From NCBI GenBank assembly GCA_005656395.1, contig SRSI01000060.1, positions 930,001 to 994,000 on the forward strand: a DNA stretch of 64,000 nucleotides, read 5' to 3'. Every line of letters starts with the position of its first letter. Positions within the stretch are counted from its first letter, which is position 1. A program made the position numbers and the translations under genes. Source of the DNA: Strongyloides papillosus (lineage: Eukaryota; Nematoda; Chromadorea; Rhabditida; Strongyloididae). Of the stretch, positions 12,091 through 24,849 are shown piece by piece. The notes under the pieces were generated by a model, which worked only from the letters and a program-made list of their open reading frames with translations, ran no database searches and was not told the DNA's origin.

Positions 12091-14185
12091 TTTTAAAAGG
12101 TCTAATATAATAACAATAATAAATAAATAAATTTAGATGCTAATTAAAAAGTCGAGAAAATGATTTTAATATACTTAATATTAAATATTATCAAAAAAAA
12201 TATGAATTAAAATGAAGTGGGTAATAAAATATGTCATACTATATAAAAGATAACGAGAAACAATACTAAGAATATATTTTTAGTTTAAAAATTATAACTT
12301 TGACAATATTTATGATGATATTTTTTTCATTGATATAAACAAAATATATATTAAAGGTAAGACATTAAAAAATAATTACAAAATTAACTTTCAATTCAAA
12401 CATTGTGTAGTTATTTATTTAGTATTTTTTTTATTTCTTTTTCTTATATATTAGCGTTTTGAAATGCATTCAACGTTTATAAAAAGGCACATTAAGTGTA
12501 TTGGGGACATTACGTCACTAAAAATTGTATGATTATTCTCTTTTGTCAATAAAGTAAAACTATGCACATTAGAAACCAAGTACAATTACACTATGTAGAA
12601 AATCTTTATCTAAAATATTTCCCATCCTATTAAATTATGTATATTGGAAATAAAATATTGTAAAATGTGTTCTGCTTATTCTACTTCTGACTACTCTACC
12701 ATATGATATTTATTAATTAGGGGAAAAAATTGGTCTTATATAAGTAAATATATGAACAGTACAATCAGATGATAAATCAAATAAAATTAATTTTTAAATA
12801 AGTTATTCGTAAAAATTTTATTGGTCTAGTGGAAGTAAAAATATTTAAAGATTAGAAAATATTATATAGATTAAATAAATGTATTTATATATTTCATAAA
12901 ACTTGAAAAATAAATATAGTATCATTGAAGAATATATATTAATTAAAGTAAATATCAGTAAAAAAAAACATTTAATAAAATCAAAATAACATATCTATCA
13001 TTTGCATATGTGTAATTTTATGCTTGTATGTTATATTAAATTTATAAATATATCCTTCAACTCCAATTTATATAACATTTTTAAATTAAAATACTTTTAA
13101 GTTTGTTTTAAAAATTATTCTCTAAAATATCGGAGCATAAAGAAAAAGAAAGCGTGATCTTTAAAATTAAACTAAATATTTTAAGTATTTCAAACATTTC
13201 AATATGTCATTTTTTCAGTAAGAAAAGGATATTTTTATACACAATTTCAGATATGAAAAGCTATTTTTAAAGCTTACGAAAGGAATAAGCTATAATAATA
13301 CTATAAAATAATAAGTATAAAAAGAAAAGACATATTTTAAAATTATTTACCATACATTTTTTTATTAAAATCTACGTAAAATTTATTTACGATGTCAAAG
13401 GGTATCGTTTCAAGATCTTTTTCTATAACATTTTTCAAATATTATACTTGAGATAACTTCCATGATACAAATATATAGCAAGAGCTGTCAACTGACGATT
13501 AAATATATAAATGCGTAAACGACAGCTTTGTTTCTAATTGCTTTACAATTATAATAACGCAAGTTTATCTTATTATAAAAAATATATTATATTTACTATC
13601 AATAACATAATAAAAGTAAAAAAAGAGCGATTATCACTTTTTGTTGATGATAAAATAAATTTAAACTTAACAGAATAAATGAATTTATCAGTTAAAGATT
13701 GTATTAAACGTACATTCGATGGAAAAATGATAGGCATACACAAACATACTCGTTAAAAGTAAATTATTATACTAGAAAAATAGAAATACATTTTTTTAAT
13801 ATAGAATATAATGGTAAATATTTTTATAAATTTAATATATTTAAACAAGACTTATTGTTTTAATTTTAACCTTTTATATACTCTATTAATTAGAAAATTA
13901 AATGGAATGGAAAAAATAATTTTTTTGAATTGTGTATCAAATAATATTGTCATTTTAAATTAACAATTCTTTGTAATCGTTACGTATAACTTTTTTAAAA
14001 AAAGTAAATATTTCCAAAAAAATTTTAAAACTTTGTTATATAATAAAATTTTATCATATCAAAAATTTTTGTAGTTTTTAAAGTATATAAAAATTACTAT
14101 GATCGAAGGAAAAGTTTTTAAATAGACATTAATGATGAATATTTATATAGAAAAAAATTATTAAAAAAATGTATGGAATTTGAAA
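12091..14185. other. AT-rich intergenic stretch, no gene seen
   Basis: Flanked by the start of the dehydrogenase gene and the 3' end of the cuticlin gene, both on the minus strand. No coding similarity or RNA fold recognised; a TATAAAAA-type box near 12478 on the plus strand is not followed by a visible gene. Confidence 0.55.
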
Positions 14186-15615
14186 TTAATATTTTGAGAC
14201 TTTTCGTCTATTGTAAATTGTTGTGATACATATCAAAATAGCTATAAGTAATGTTATTAATAAGGAAAAAGCTGGAATTGCAAATGACACAGGAATGCAA
14301 ACTTCATTTGTTGGAGTACTTTGACTTGTAAATTTACTTATTTCCCTCCTTAAGTCATCTTTTGGCACATTGTCTATATCCAAAACGGTCATTGATTGAG
14401 AAATGACATCAATGTTATTTCCAATATTTTCATTATGTCTAAGAACAACTTTATCCATTGATCTTTTTCCTCTAGCTGGATTTGAACAATTATCACTCGT
14501 TCTCTATAAATAAAAAAGTATTACATAAAATCCACTTAAACCAGATTTACAATACTTACAATACATCCATTTTTTTCTTTAAGAGTTAAACGAATTTGAC
14601 ATTGAAAAAATACAGATGGCTGATCAGCAAATTTAAATACATGAGATAACTGTCCTCCTGTTAAGTCATTTTTATATTCAAGATTATTAAGTAAATATTT
14701 GTCAATTGCACAACCATTCTCGTCTAGTAAAAGTACCTCTTTACCTGAATCATCTTTAACTGTACAACTATGAATTGTGGCACAATACATATCAACAGCA
14801 TCTGATTTACATGACCACTCATGATATACTTTCTGTCCAACAGAGGTAAATTTTATTGATTCACCGTTGGCATCATTCTCAAGAACTCTATATGAACATG
14901 TTGGAAGTGGCATTGTTTTTGTTATAAGTTCAGTTGTCAAATCACCTGTATTTAATTCCTTATTAGTATCACCTAATATTTTGCTTTCTGAACTTAAAAT
15001 ATTTGTTTTATTCAATTGACTGTTGTCACCACCAACTAAAACAAGTATTTTTTTTTGTTGATCATTTGCCATATTTACATCAAATTTTGTTGTGACACTC
15101 TGATCAGCCTCCGTATAAAAACATTGTACATTATAAGATCTATCTGTCTTTGTAACAAACATCTAGTAATAAAACATATTCTAAATAATAAAAAATAAAC
15201 TTACTGGATGAAATGAAATTATTGTTGTTGCAGAAATTAAAATTCCTTTTGGATTTACCTACAAAAAATTTTTTTAAACATAATAATATTTTAAACATAC
15301 CGAACGTTGTCTTCTAACATTGCATTTATCAAAATTAACTATTAGTGATGTATTTTTCATTAATGTTGCATTTGTTTTACAATTACTATCTTGATAATGT
15401 CCCTTAACATAAACATGCCCTTCAAATTCTTTTTGCGTATTAAATTTAATTATGAAGCTATCAGTATTACAATGAACAGTTGGAGGTCCTAAAATGCAGT
15501 TTGATTATTATTTTTTAAGAAAATTTTCTTCCATACCTGTAATTCCATTTTCAATAGTATCCAAACATTTAGTTGATATAAATAATAATGAGAATATTAA
15601 AAAAATAAATTTCAT
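14186..15615 (-). CDS. Cuticlin-like ZP-domain membrane protein (413 aa, five exons)
   Basis: Exons 15537-15615, 15301-15488, 15205-15258, 14560-15162 and 14186-14503 join in frame to 413 residues. Residues 1-18 are a signal peptide ([17 protein letters not shown]). The ZP domain covers about 29-308 with nematode cuticlin hallmarks: [69 protein letters not shown] and YHEWSC. Just after the domain is RGKRS (residues 319-323), a furin-type cleavage site, followed by a 55-residue linker, one membrane helix (about 380-403) and a short basic tail. Such proteins are cleaved at the furin site and polymerise in the apical extracellular matrix or cuticle. All introns are 41-56 bases. The small third exon of 18 codons supplies [12 protein letters not shown], which the family requires, confirming the splicing. 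Confidence 0.93.
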
Positions 15616-18600
15616 ATTTAATATCTATAACAATTCAAATTTTACAAAACTGTCAAAAAATGAAATAAACAAAAATATTACTTAAAACAAACTAGTAATT
15701 TAATTTACATTTATACTTTCCATTGATAGGCCTTTCTATTTTTATCATTGAAAATGATTTCAATCACAAATATATATTATTGTAAGCAAAATTTTAAACT
15801 AATAAAAATTTGTCATATGTTTCTATTGTTAGTAATCATGATTTTCATAAACCATTGACTATATATAAATAATTAAAATAAAAATATATGTATTGAAACG
15901 TACTACTATTAATTACTTTTCTGAAATATATACTAGACAATTGATCATTCAAATGATTTTGAAGCATCATTAAGTAATTTATATTACCTGTAGAACTGTT
16001 AGACGAAGGATAAAGATAAAAAAAATATTTGAAGGAGTGATAATTTTAAGGTAAGACAAAAGAAAAATTTTCAAGGCAACAAGATAGATTATATAGGCTT
16101 AATAAAACTAAATTGACAAAATTATCTTCCGTAAGTTACACCATAATAATAATTTATTTTGTTTCTATAAAAAAAGTCATATTGGTTTACCTGAACATGC
16201 ATAAAATTACTTATTTGTTAAGAATAGATAAATCATTTAAATAGTTATAAAAGTAATAAAATAATCATTATATCCACCGTAAAAATATAAAATATTTAGG
16301 TAAAATAATAAAAAAAGGAAGAAATTTTTTTAAATGTAAGTATAATTAAATATATCATAATCAAAACAAGAATGCCTAGAATTATACTATTTATTTATAA
16401 AAATATGTAAAACATAAGGAAAGAATATTTGAAGAAAGGTCGAGGATAACGACGCTTCGTTAAATATTAAATCGTCTTTTTAAGGTAACCATTGTCAAGG
16501 CTACATTCTATGCCACATATTTTTTATGTAATTTCTTAAATTAAGCATTATCCAAAACCACTGAGCCAACCAATCTAAAACATGACGAAGAAGAATGGGA
16601 AGAATAAAAAAAAGGATATAAAAAAGTTGTGAAGATGATTTATCACGTTTTTAACTATATATTAATAATAACGTATTACTCATCTTCAAATTAATTATAC
16701 CGATAATTAAACTAGAATTAATAAAAATTATCTTATAAAATTATAATTCAATTTGTTAATAATAAATAGTATTCTTTTAAACATCTTAAGATAATACTAG
16801 ATTTTTATTATACAAAAATCCTGAAATACAAAATCATTGAATAAATTTAGTAGCTACTTTAGACAATGTGAAACAAAATTAAATGGATAAAATAAAAATC
16901 GTGAGTCTATTTAAATATCTTTGTGTTAAATAAGAAAAGGATAAAAAGAAAGATTTAACATAAAAATGCTATTTGAATGTTTCTTTTATTTGATATGATC
17001 AAGGTAAAATATATATATAATAAATGGCAGCATAAATTCTATTATACGTTGCAATAATACATCTTGCCTTTTGAGGATTACATTACACGTATTATGAGGA
17101 TCTTAAATAACCAAATAATAAATTTAAATACAATATGTATATATATATTCGCATTTTATAATAACCAGTAATTAAAAATTTAATTAAAAAATAATAGAAC
17201 ATGATATTAAGAAATAATGACGGTATTATAATTCCTATATTATAAGGTTTATTACAATGATTTTTCCATTTAAATGTGTTCCAAAAAAAGGAGAACATAA
17301 GTAAGGTTAAATTTTGATTTTCAAATTGATAAAGTTGTTTCATAATTTGACATACATAAAAATGTAAATATAAAACTTATTTTAACCTTTATTCAAATAA
17401 CGTATTACCTTAATTTTGTAGAATAAAAAACATTTTCTAATTTCTTTATCTTCAAACAATTTATAATAGATTATACTCTTCAAGACAATTTTTAATCTCT
17501 CTTTTTTTAAACTGTGACTATAATTTTCTCGACCTTGACTTTTTAGAACTTTTATAGTTTCATTACAATTATGATATATATAAATTTGTAAAAAGTTATT
17601 ATATGGATTATTTCTTTGACCACCATTTAGTATGATTAATACTGTCCATTATCTTTTCTTCAAAAAGCGTCTTTTATTAATGTTACAATGAAAATAAAGA
17701 AATTAAATATTAATAAAGGTTATAAATTTCCCAAGTGTTTCATATCTTAATTATTTCTGTAATATCATTTTAATTCTCTACAAATCAACAATTTCTATTT
17801 ATTAAATGTTTTGATGTTAAGCAAAAAAACCCAATAAAAGATTGATTTTTTTATGAATAAATAAAAAAAGTGATATATATTTTGAAAAAAAACATTAAGC
17901 AGTATAACTTTATCATTTGCAAAATTTAAAGAATTATGTTGTAACCTAACTGTCTTCTTTTTGATAGTTATTAGTTTAATTAGTATACCCTATAATTAAT
18001 TGACTATGGTTACATTGTCATTTCAAGAATACAGAATATAAAATAAAAGTTGTTCACTACTTAATACATCGTTTATACTTTAAAACTTACTAAAAACAAT
18101 ATCAATTAAAGTTTATGTAATATCAAAAAGTCTTATTGTTATACATGATTTTTTTTATTTTATTGAGAAAAAATTTTATTTTTATTTTAAAACTCATATT
18201 GCTTCATAAAATAATAGACAAATATGTCGTGATAAAATTTAAAAATATTTTTTAATATTTTGTTTAAATATTCTTAATTTTATCCTTTTCAAAGCACATT
18301 TTTCAAACTACTCCATATTTTTTTTCTTATTTCAAAATAATTTTTTTAACACAAGAATAATTTTATTAATTGTGGATATTATTTATACGTATCGATTTTT
18401 TATTAACATTCTTGTATTCTAGTATGATTGCATTTACAAAATTATTTCGATTAATCACTTTATAATAAAAGTAAATTTTACGTAAAAACTATTGAAAAAC
18501 CAATGAACCTCTAAAACTGACTATTTCTAAACAATTTTACTTATATGTTCTTGAATAAAAAAAATAGCTGAAATGATGTTGATGACTAATTTTGAAGAAT

Positions 18601-18818
18601 GTATTATATTTCTGTTAAGATAATCCACCTATATAGACTAACTTTTACACACTGATGATCAAATCATCACTTTTATCATGACTCATATAACTAATTCTCC
18701 ATTGAATAAATACTTTGTTTAAAATGAAAGAAAAAATTTGTTTATAAACTTTGAGATAGCTAATATTAATTATTAATATCTACTCACTATTATTTTTACT
18801 TACTACCTTATTACTATA
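15616..18818. other. AT-rich intergenic stretch, no gene seen
   Basis: Divergent region between the minus-strand cuticlin gene and the plus-strand cold-shock-like gene. An 83-codon minus ORF (17092-17343) is hydrophobic with no family pattern and is not called. No RNA gene seen. Confidence 0.5.
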
Positions 18819-19256
18819 ATGACATCTAAATTTACTAATTATGATTATCCTAATGATGACAAATTAGCACATTGCTTTTCAAATATTAAAAAAACGATTA
18901 GCATTTCTTTTAATGAAAAATCATTAACACAAGGATATGTTAAAGAATTTGATATTATTAATGAATGTGGAGTCATTGTAAGCATAAAAGATGGTAAAGA
19001 GTTTTACATAACTCCAGAAACATTTTTCTACAATATATACGGCGTAACAATATTATCACTTTATTCTGGAGAAAAAGTACTTTTCGATTATTCTAAATCA
19101 AATAATATAAAAGTAGTTATCAATGTTTATAGTTGTGATGGAAAAGAAGATATACGAAATAACTTAGAGGATCAGGCATGGGAAAAATATTATGAAGAAT
19201 GTGGTGATTGTATATGGTGTGGAAAGTCGTGTCATGATGGAAATCATGAATTCTAA
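18819..19256 (+). CDS. Cold-shock-domain-like small protein with C-terminal cysteine cluster
   Basis: An uninterrupted 145-codon frame beginning MTSKFTNYDY. Residues about 38-105 follow the cold-shock/OB-fold order: GYVKEFD in the position of G-x-VKWFN, then CGVIVSIKDGKEFYI where the RNA-binding strand GFGFI..DG..VFV sits, a TFFYNIYG loop, and LYSGEKVLFDY where the family has L..GE.V.F. The aromatic RNP residues are largely replaced, so nucleic-acid binding is uncertain. The last 25 residues hold CGDCIWCGKSC followed by His residues, a compact possible zinc site, where animal CSD proteins such as LIN-28 carry CCHC knuckles. The gene has no intron and stands alone, 800 bases before ERMP1. Similarity is my own alignment by eye; an unrelated nematode-specific protein remains possible. 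Confidence 0.55.
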   Translation: MTSKFTNYDYPNDDKLAHCFSNIKKTISISFNEKSLTQGYVKEFDIINECGVIVSIKDGKEFYITPETFFYNIYGVTILSLYSGEKVLFDYSKSNNIKVVINVYSCDGKEDIRNNLEDQAWEKYYEECGDCIWCGKSCHDGNHEF

Positions 19257-20076
19257 TTCTACTAATATTTTTTTAAAATTTGTCATTGTCTCACGTTTAT
19301 TTATTCTTAGTGTACAACCTTTCCCAAATATTTTCTTAATGATTGATTTTTAAACCTAAAAATGAGTTGTTGTTTTGTATACTCTTTAAGTTGATTGTTA
19401 CGTTATATTTTATATCTAGTACATTATTAATGTAAGTTACCAAGTCATCAATACACAATCCTCGTTAGATAAGATAAAAATTTAAAACTAAACAAACATT
19501 TTTTGTAGTATTCAAAGCAATCGTTTTTTTTATCGTATTAAGAATGTTGATAACAAATAAATTTCCCTTGTTGAAATAATTCGACCAATAGTAATGACCA
19601 TATTGTCCTTCTATTGTATATGTATCACTTATTTTTAAAAGAGATTACAAATCATAATAATTACCATATAAACAATAAACAAATTATATTTAAAATTTTA
19701 TTTATTAAAAAATTTTATTAAAGATATAATAATTTTGGAAAGACAATTTAACACACTACCTTCACATAAAACTATAATTGGTCATTCCATGATACAAAAA
19801 ATCTATATTTGTTGGTAGGTCGTTTATATATCATAACAGAGATATGTTATATGAATTAGCTTAAAATGTACTTTTCACTGAAAAGTTATATATATTTTTA
19901 TAGTATATTTATTTCCAGCTGTTTTAATTTACTTTGTACCGTAAAAATTTATTGACTAAACCTTTCTTCTATTTTTTTCCCATAAAATTTCGCTTAAATG
20001 CGATTTTTCTACAACTTTTTATTTTAAAGAAATTATGCATTTTAGAATATTTTGCAACAATACATAATTTTTAATA
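19257..20076. other. Intergenic, 5' flank of ERMP1-like gene
   Basis: AT-rich spacer between two plus-strand genes, with no ORF or RNA gene recognised; probably holds the 3' end of the cold-shock-like gene and the promoter of the peptidase gene. Confidence 0.6.
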
Positions 20077-22889
20077 ATGTCTGATTCTGACATTAGGAGA
20101 AGACAATTTAACATTGAAAAAAAGTTAACTAATGATGAATTGAAAAAATTTTTCATTGATAAAAATGATAAAGCAAAAGGAAAAGTAAGTTTTGGTATTT
20201 TTAACATTTTTAAAACAATCTTAGATACATGAAAAATACATTGATTACTCAGTATGGTTCTTTACAATTATTGTCGTTGTTTCATGCTACAGTTTAGTTG
20301 TTTATTTTGATAGATTAATGCCTCCAATTCGCAAATCTGATGATGTTCATAATTTTTCTGAGGAACGTGCAAGATTATTTCTAGATAAACTTGTTTCATT
20401 TGGACCCAGACCAAGTGGATCGGATGCTTGTGAAATTGAAGCTTTTAATCTTATTAATAGCAAAATAGCAGAAATAAAAGACATTGTAAATGATAGAAAT
20501 ATAAACAAGATAAGCGTTGACATTCAAAGACCATCCGGGTGTTTTGATTTAAAATTTCTGTCTTCTTTTACATTATGTTACCATAAAGTAACAAATATTA
20601 TCGCTAGAATAGGTCCAAAAAATAGTAAAAATAAGGCAATTTTACTTAATTGTCACTACGATACGATACCTGATGCATATGGTGCTACAGATGATGGTAT
20701 TTCATGTGCCATAATGATAGATATTTTGAATGTCTTTGCACATTCTAAAACTCCCCTTGATAGTGATGTTATTTTTTTATTTAATGGAGCAGAAGAAAAT
20801 TTCCTTCAAGCAGCTCATGGTTTCATTACCAAACATAGATGGAGAAATGATGTTCGTGCATTTATTAATTTAGAAGGTGCTGGAGCCGGTGGTCGTGAAC
20901 TTCTTTTCCAGGCTGGACCTGGTGATTCATGGCTATTAAAAAGTTATCTTGACAATGCTCCATATCCACATTGTACAGTATTGGCGCAGGATGTTTTTCA
21001 ATCTGGAATCATTCCTTCAGATACAGACTTTAGAATCTTCCGTGATTTTGGCAGTATATCGGGATTAGATATTGCATACAATAAAAATGGTTGGTTATAT
21101 CATACTGAGTTTGATATACCAAAATATATTGAGAAAGGATCACTTCAAAGAAGTGGTGATAACATTATAGCAACTTTAAAGGGTGTTTTAAAAGCACCTC
21201 AAATGCAATCAGAAGAATATGTTTATGATGAAACAACATATGTATTTTATGATGTTTTAGGATTATTTGTAATTTATTATTCTGCTACTTTTGGCTATTT
21301 TATCAATTATCTATCGCTTGTATTAGTGACAATGAATGTTATAAAACATTTCAAAGAATACAAATATAATTTAGCAGATATTCCAATTGCTATTTTAAAA
21401 AACATTTTAGTTCTTTTCGGACTTATTTTATGTGGTCTCCTAACAATACTTATAATTTCAATTTTTGGTTTACATATGATTTGGTATGCCACACCGGAAC
21501 TTGTTTTTCCTATTTATGTATTTCCTATGGTTTTGACGGGATTTAGTATTCATATATATCTTGGAAGTAAATCTAAAAATAGACATATAAAAAACGAGGT
21601 TTTACAATTTGATGCAGCTCTTATAATGTTCTCAATAATTCTTATTATCTGCAATCAAGCTCGCTTAGCTAGTTGCTACTACATAATGATTCATGTTCTA
21701 TTTCCAGCTATAAGAACAAATTTATTTTCAATTTTTTCAAAATATAACTTACTCAATAAAAATAATAGAAATGGTGTATTAGCATTTACAGCAATATGTT
21801 GCATACCACTTATTATATTTGTTTGTTATGGATGTATGCTTATATTTGATTTTTTCATACCTGTTGCCGGGAGACTTGGAAATATTTTCAATCCCGAATT
21901 TTTAATTATGGGAATTTCATTAGCTGTTGCTTATACTATTACATTATATGCTGGTCCTTTTATTTATACAACAAAAAATGCCAAAAAAGCGGTTAAATCA
22001 GGATTTGCACTGTATATTTTATTATTTTTTATAATTTCAACAACACGTATAGGTGAACCATATAAATATTCAGAGGAACAACCAAGATTAAGAAGAATAA
22101 TAGCATTGGTAAGTGTAGTTTTTTATAAATCAAACTATATAAATCAATTTTTAGCATGCTGAAAGAAAAATCTATGGATTTAATGGCGAATTAAATTTGT
22201 CTGATTATGGATTATTTTTACAATCTTTTGACTACAGAGGTGTTGAAGATTTCCCTGAACATACCTTTTTAACATCTGACACACCACCTAACTGTGACCA
22301 TACGGAGGATGAATATTGTCAACTTCCATATTACACTGCAATTCATGAACTTTTTCCACCCGGTAAATCAAGATACATTCCAGTTCCTTCTAAACCAGAA
22401 TTTTCAAGACCTTTGTCATTAAAAAAATTAGATAAAAAAATAATAAATATTAATGGAAAAAAATATATAAATATTACGTTGGGACTATATGGTGGTGTTG
22501 ATAAACTTTCACTTCACCTAACACCATTAAATAAATTTAAATTATTTAAATGGAGTTTTACAGATATTGATTTTGAAATTCTCGGAATTCGCAAAACTTA
22601 TTTTGTATTTCTAACATATGGTTTTGAACCTGAGGTAGAGAGAAAGTTTTGGCTTATACTAGAAAGTAGTGGTGATCACGATATTAATGAGTATCTTTCT
22701 AAACCAGTTCTTGAAATAACAGCCGCTACTCATTATGCTCATGGAAAGTATCAAAATACTGATACATTATCACAACTAAGAAATATTATAAGTACTCGAA
22801 GACAGCAAACGAATTTGGCTATTGGATGGTATCGATGGGCTATGACCGTTCTTGGTGGAGCAGTTGAAACAATCTCTCATATATATTAA
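20077..22889 (+). CDS. ERMP1: Endoplasmic reticulum metallopeptidase 1-like protein (M28 family, 908 aa)
   Basis: Three exons, 20077-20184, 20225-22108 and 22155-22889, join to 908 residues, close to animal ERMP1 (about 900). The first exon gives a basic cytosolic tail; exon 2 opens with one membrane helix (about residues 45-60), then the M28 zinc peptidase domain in the ER lumen. Metal-site residues are in place: HYD (His180), GATDD (Asp192), GAEE (Glu226/227), INLEG (Glu253) and YHTEFD (His329). Several membrane helices follow (about residues 375-660), and exon 3 encodes the C-terminal lumenal domain. The introns are 40 and 46 bases with GTAAG and TTAG borders. The internal ATG at 20318 is not the start, because the upstream exon and membrane helix are in frame. 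ERMP1 is an ER peptidase; its animal substrates are poorly known. Intact and probably functional. Confidence 0.93.
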
Positions 22890-23397
22890 TATAAAATTCT
22901 GCAACGGTTAATTTAAGAAAAAATATTCTTCTATAGTATTTTGATGACGTTAATATTATGTAAAAGCATAGATATAACGAAACAATTGTAAAAATTATTG
23001 GTTTAAAAAATATTAAAGATGTTTAAAGTATTGTAAAATTATAATAATATTAAATATGACAGGCAAAATCTAATTTTACCATAAACATTTTGATTATGTA
23101 ATTTTCATACCAAGTTTTTTTATTATTTGTTATGTTTTAATTGTTTGAAAAATATTTTTTAAAATGATTTACCTATATGTCTTTATTTTATTGAAGAAAA
23201 AAATAATAATTTAAAGATACTTATAAAACCTTTATCTATACATTTTAAATGTAATTTGAAATATTTTACACATTGTATAATGATGTTATTTATGACAATA
23301 AAAAACAAAAAGATGTTTATTAGTTGAGTAGAAGATTTGGTAAATACTAAAATAAAATAATTATGCCTCTAATAATGTGACGCAATTCACAATGATA
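22890..23397. other. Intergenic, 3' flank of ERMP1-like gene
   Basis: AT-rich spacer of about 500 bases after the ERMP1 stop codon; nothing recognised before the palindromic element. Confidence 0.6.
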
Positions 23398-23399
23398 TA

Positions 23400-24846
23400 C
23401 AGGGTGTCCCATAATTAACTCCCCACCTGCGAGAGCTTATAACTTATTTCTACGAAGAGATAAAAACGTGAAATTTTGCAGGTTAGTAGAACTAAGAGAC
23501 AATATTTTTTATTTTTTTTATTTTTAAAAAATTATGGTCCTATGAGGACTTATGGCCATTTTAAAAAAATGTGTTTTTTTCGCCTTTATGAGTACATAAC
23601 TTTTTAATATGAAGAGATATTGAAATGATTCTTTTACAGATCGAAAGCTTAAATTTTTTTGTACTAGAATTTTCAATATCATAAATATTAAACTTCATTA
23701 ACATTGTTTAATTTTAAATTAAAACAAAAAAACCACGATTTTTGCCAAAATTTGATAGTTTTATCAAAATTAAAGTTTATTGAGAAGATTCTCACTAAAG
23801 TGTTATCATTATTCTAATGGAGTTAACGAAGCTCTATCGAATGAGTATAGTGCCATTAAAATCAAATGCCATTGACAAAAGTTATGATTTACCAAAGATC
23901 ACAAATTTCGTACTTTTGGTAAAAAATTAAGTTACAAACACTATTTTTTTAACATATTTAATACCTAATAGTATTATTTTGATCAATAAAGTATGCTAAT
24001 TTACGGTATATTGCTCATTTGTCCATATTTTGCCAAAAAAATTCTAATAATTTTTATCACTTAAATTTTTTTAAAAATCATTTTTCTTAACATTTATTAC
24101 AATTTATCTGCGTTTTATACTATTTTACATAACAATTGCCCTATAAGAGCATTTTTATGCATCTTTCAAAAATTTCGTATTTTCGACCTTGTTCTCATTG
24201 AATTTATGTTCGAAACATGAACAATTAGCAATAAAAAATAAAATAATATTTCAACTACTTTCAATAAATAATCATTATGGATGTTGAAAAATTGAAAAAA
24301 ATAGCATACTTTTTTTCAAATACTAAAGAAAATGAAAAATTAGACAATTTTTTAATTGTCATAACTTTTTTGAAACTTATTACCAAGAAACAAGATTATT
24401 ACCGTTAGATAGAGCATCGTTTACACTATCAGAATAATTATAAAGTCTTTGTGAAACTCTTCTCAATAAGCTTTAATTTTGAAAAAACTACGAAATTTTT
24501 GTAAAAATTGTGGTTTTTTTGTTTTAATTAAAAATTAAATGATGTTAATGAAGTTTAATATTTATGATATTTAAGATTCTAGTAAAAAAGAAGTTGAGCT
24601 TTCGATCTGTAAAAGAATCATCTACATATCTCTTCATATAAAAATGTCACGTACTCATAAAGGCGAAAAAAACACATTTTTTTAAAATGGCCATAAGTCC
24701 TAATAGGACCATAATTTTTTAAAAATAAAAAAAATAAAAAATATTGTCTCTTAGTTCTACTAACCTGCAAAATTTTACGTTTTTATCTCTTCGTAGAAAA
24801 AAGTTATAAGCTCTCGCAGGTGGGGAGTTAATTATGGGACACCCTG
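23400..24846. mobile_element. Long-palindrome TA-flanked element (ends CAGGGTGTCCC)
   Basis: The element begins CAGGGTGTCCCATAATTAAC at 23400 and ends with its reverse complement at 24846; TA borders both ends (23398-23399 and 24847-24848). The two arms match, with scattered differences, over roughly 500 bases each (about 23400-23900 and 24340-24846), leaving a loop of a few hundred bases. No ORF is present. Long inverted arms with a TA duplication fit a non-autonomous Tc1/mariner-type foldback element. A transcript across it would fold into long double-stranded RNA. Confidence 0.85.
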
Positions 24847-24849
24847 TAT

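Noticed and set aside
17092..17343. An 83-codon hydrophobic minus ORF
   Set aside because: Low-complexity hydrophobic translation of AT-rich DNA with no signal of a family, no splice context and no neighbour link.
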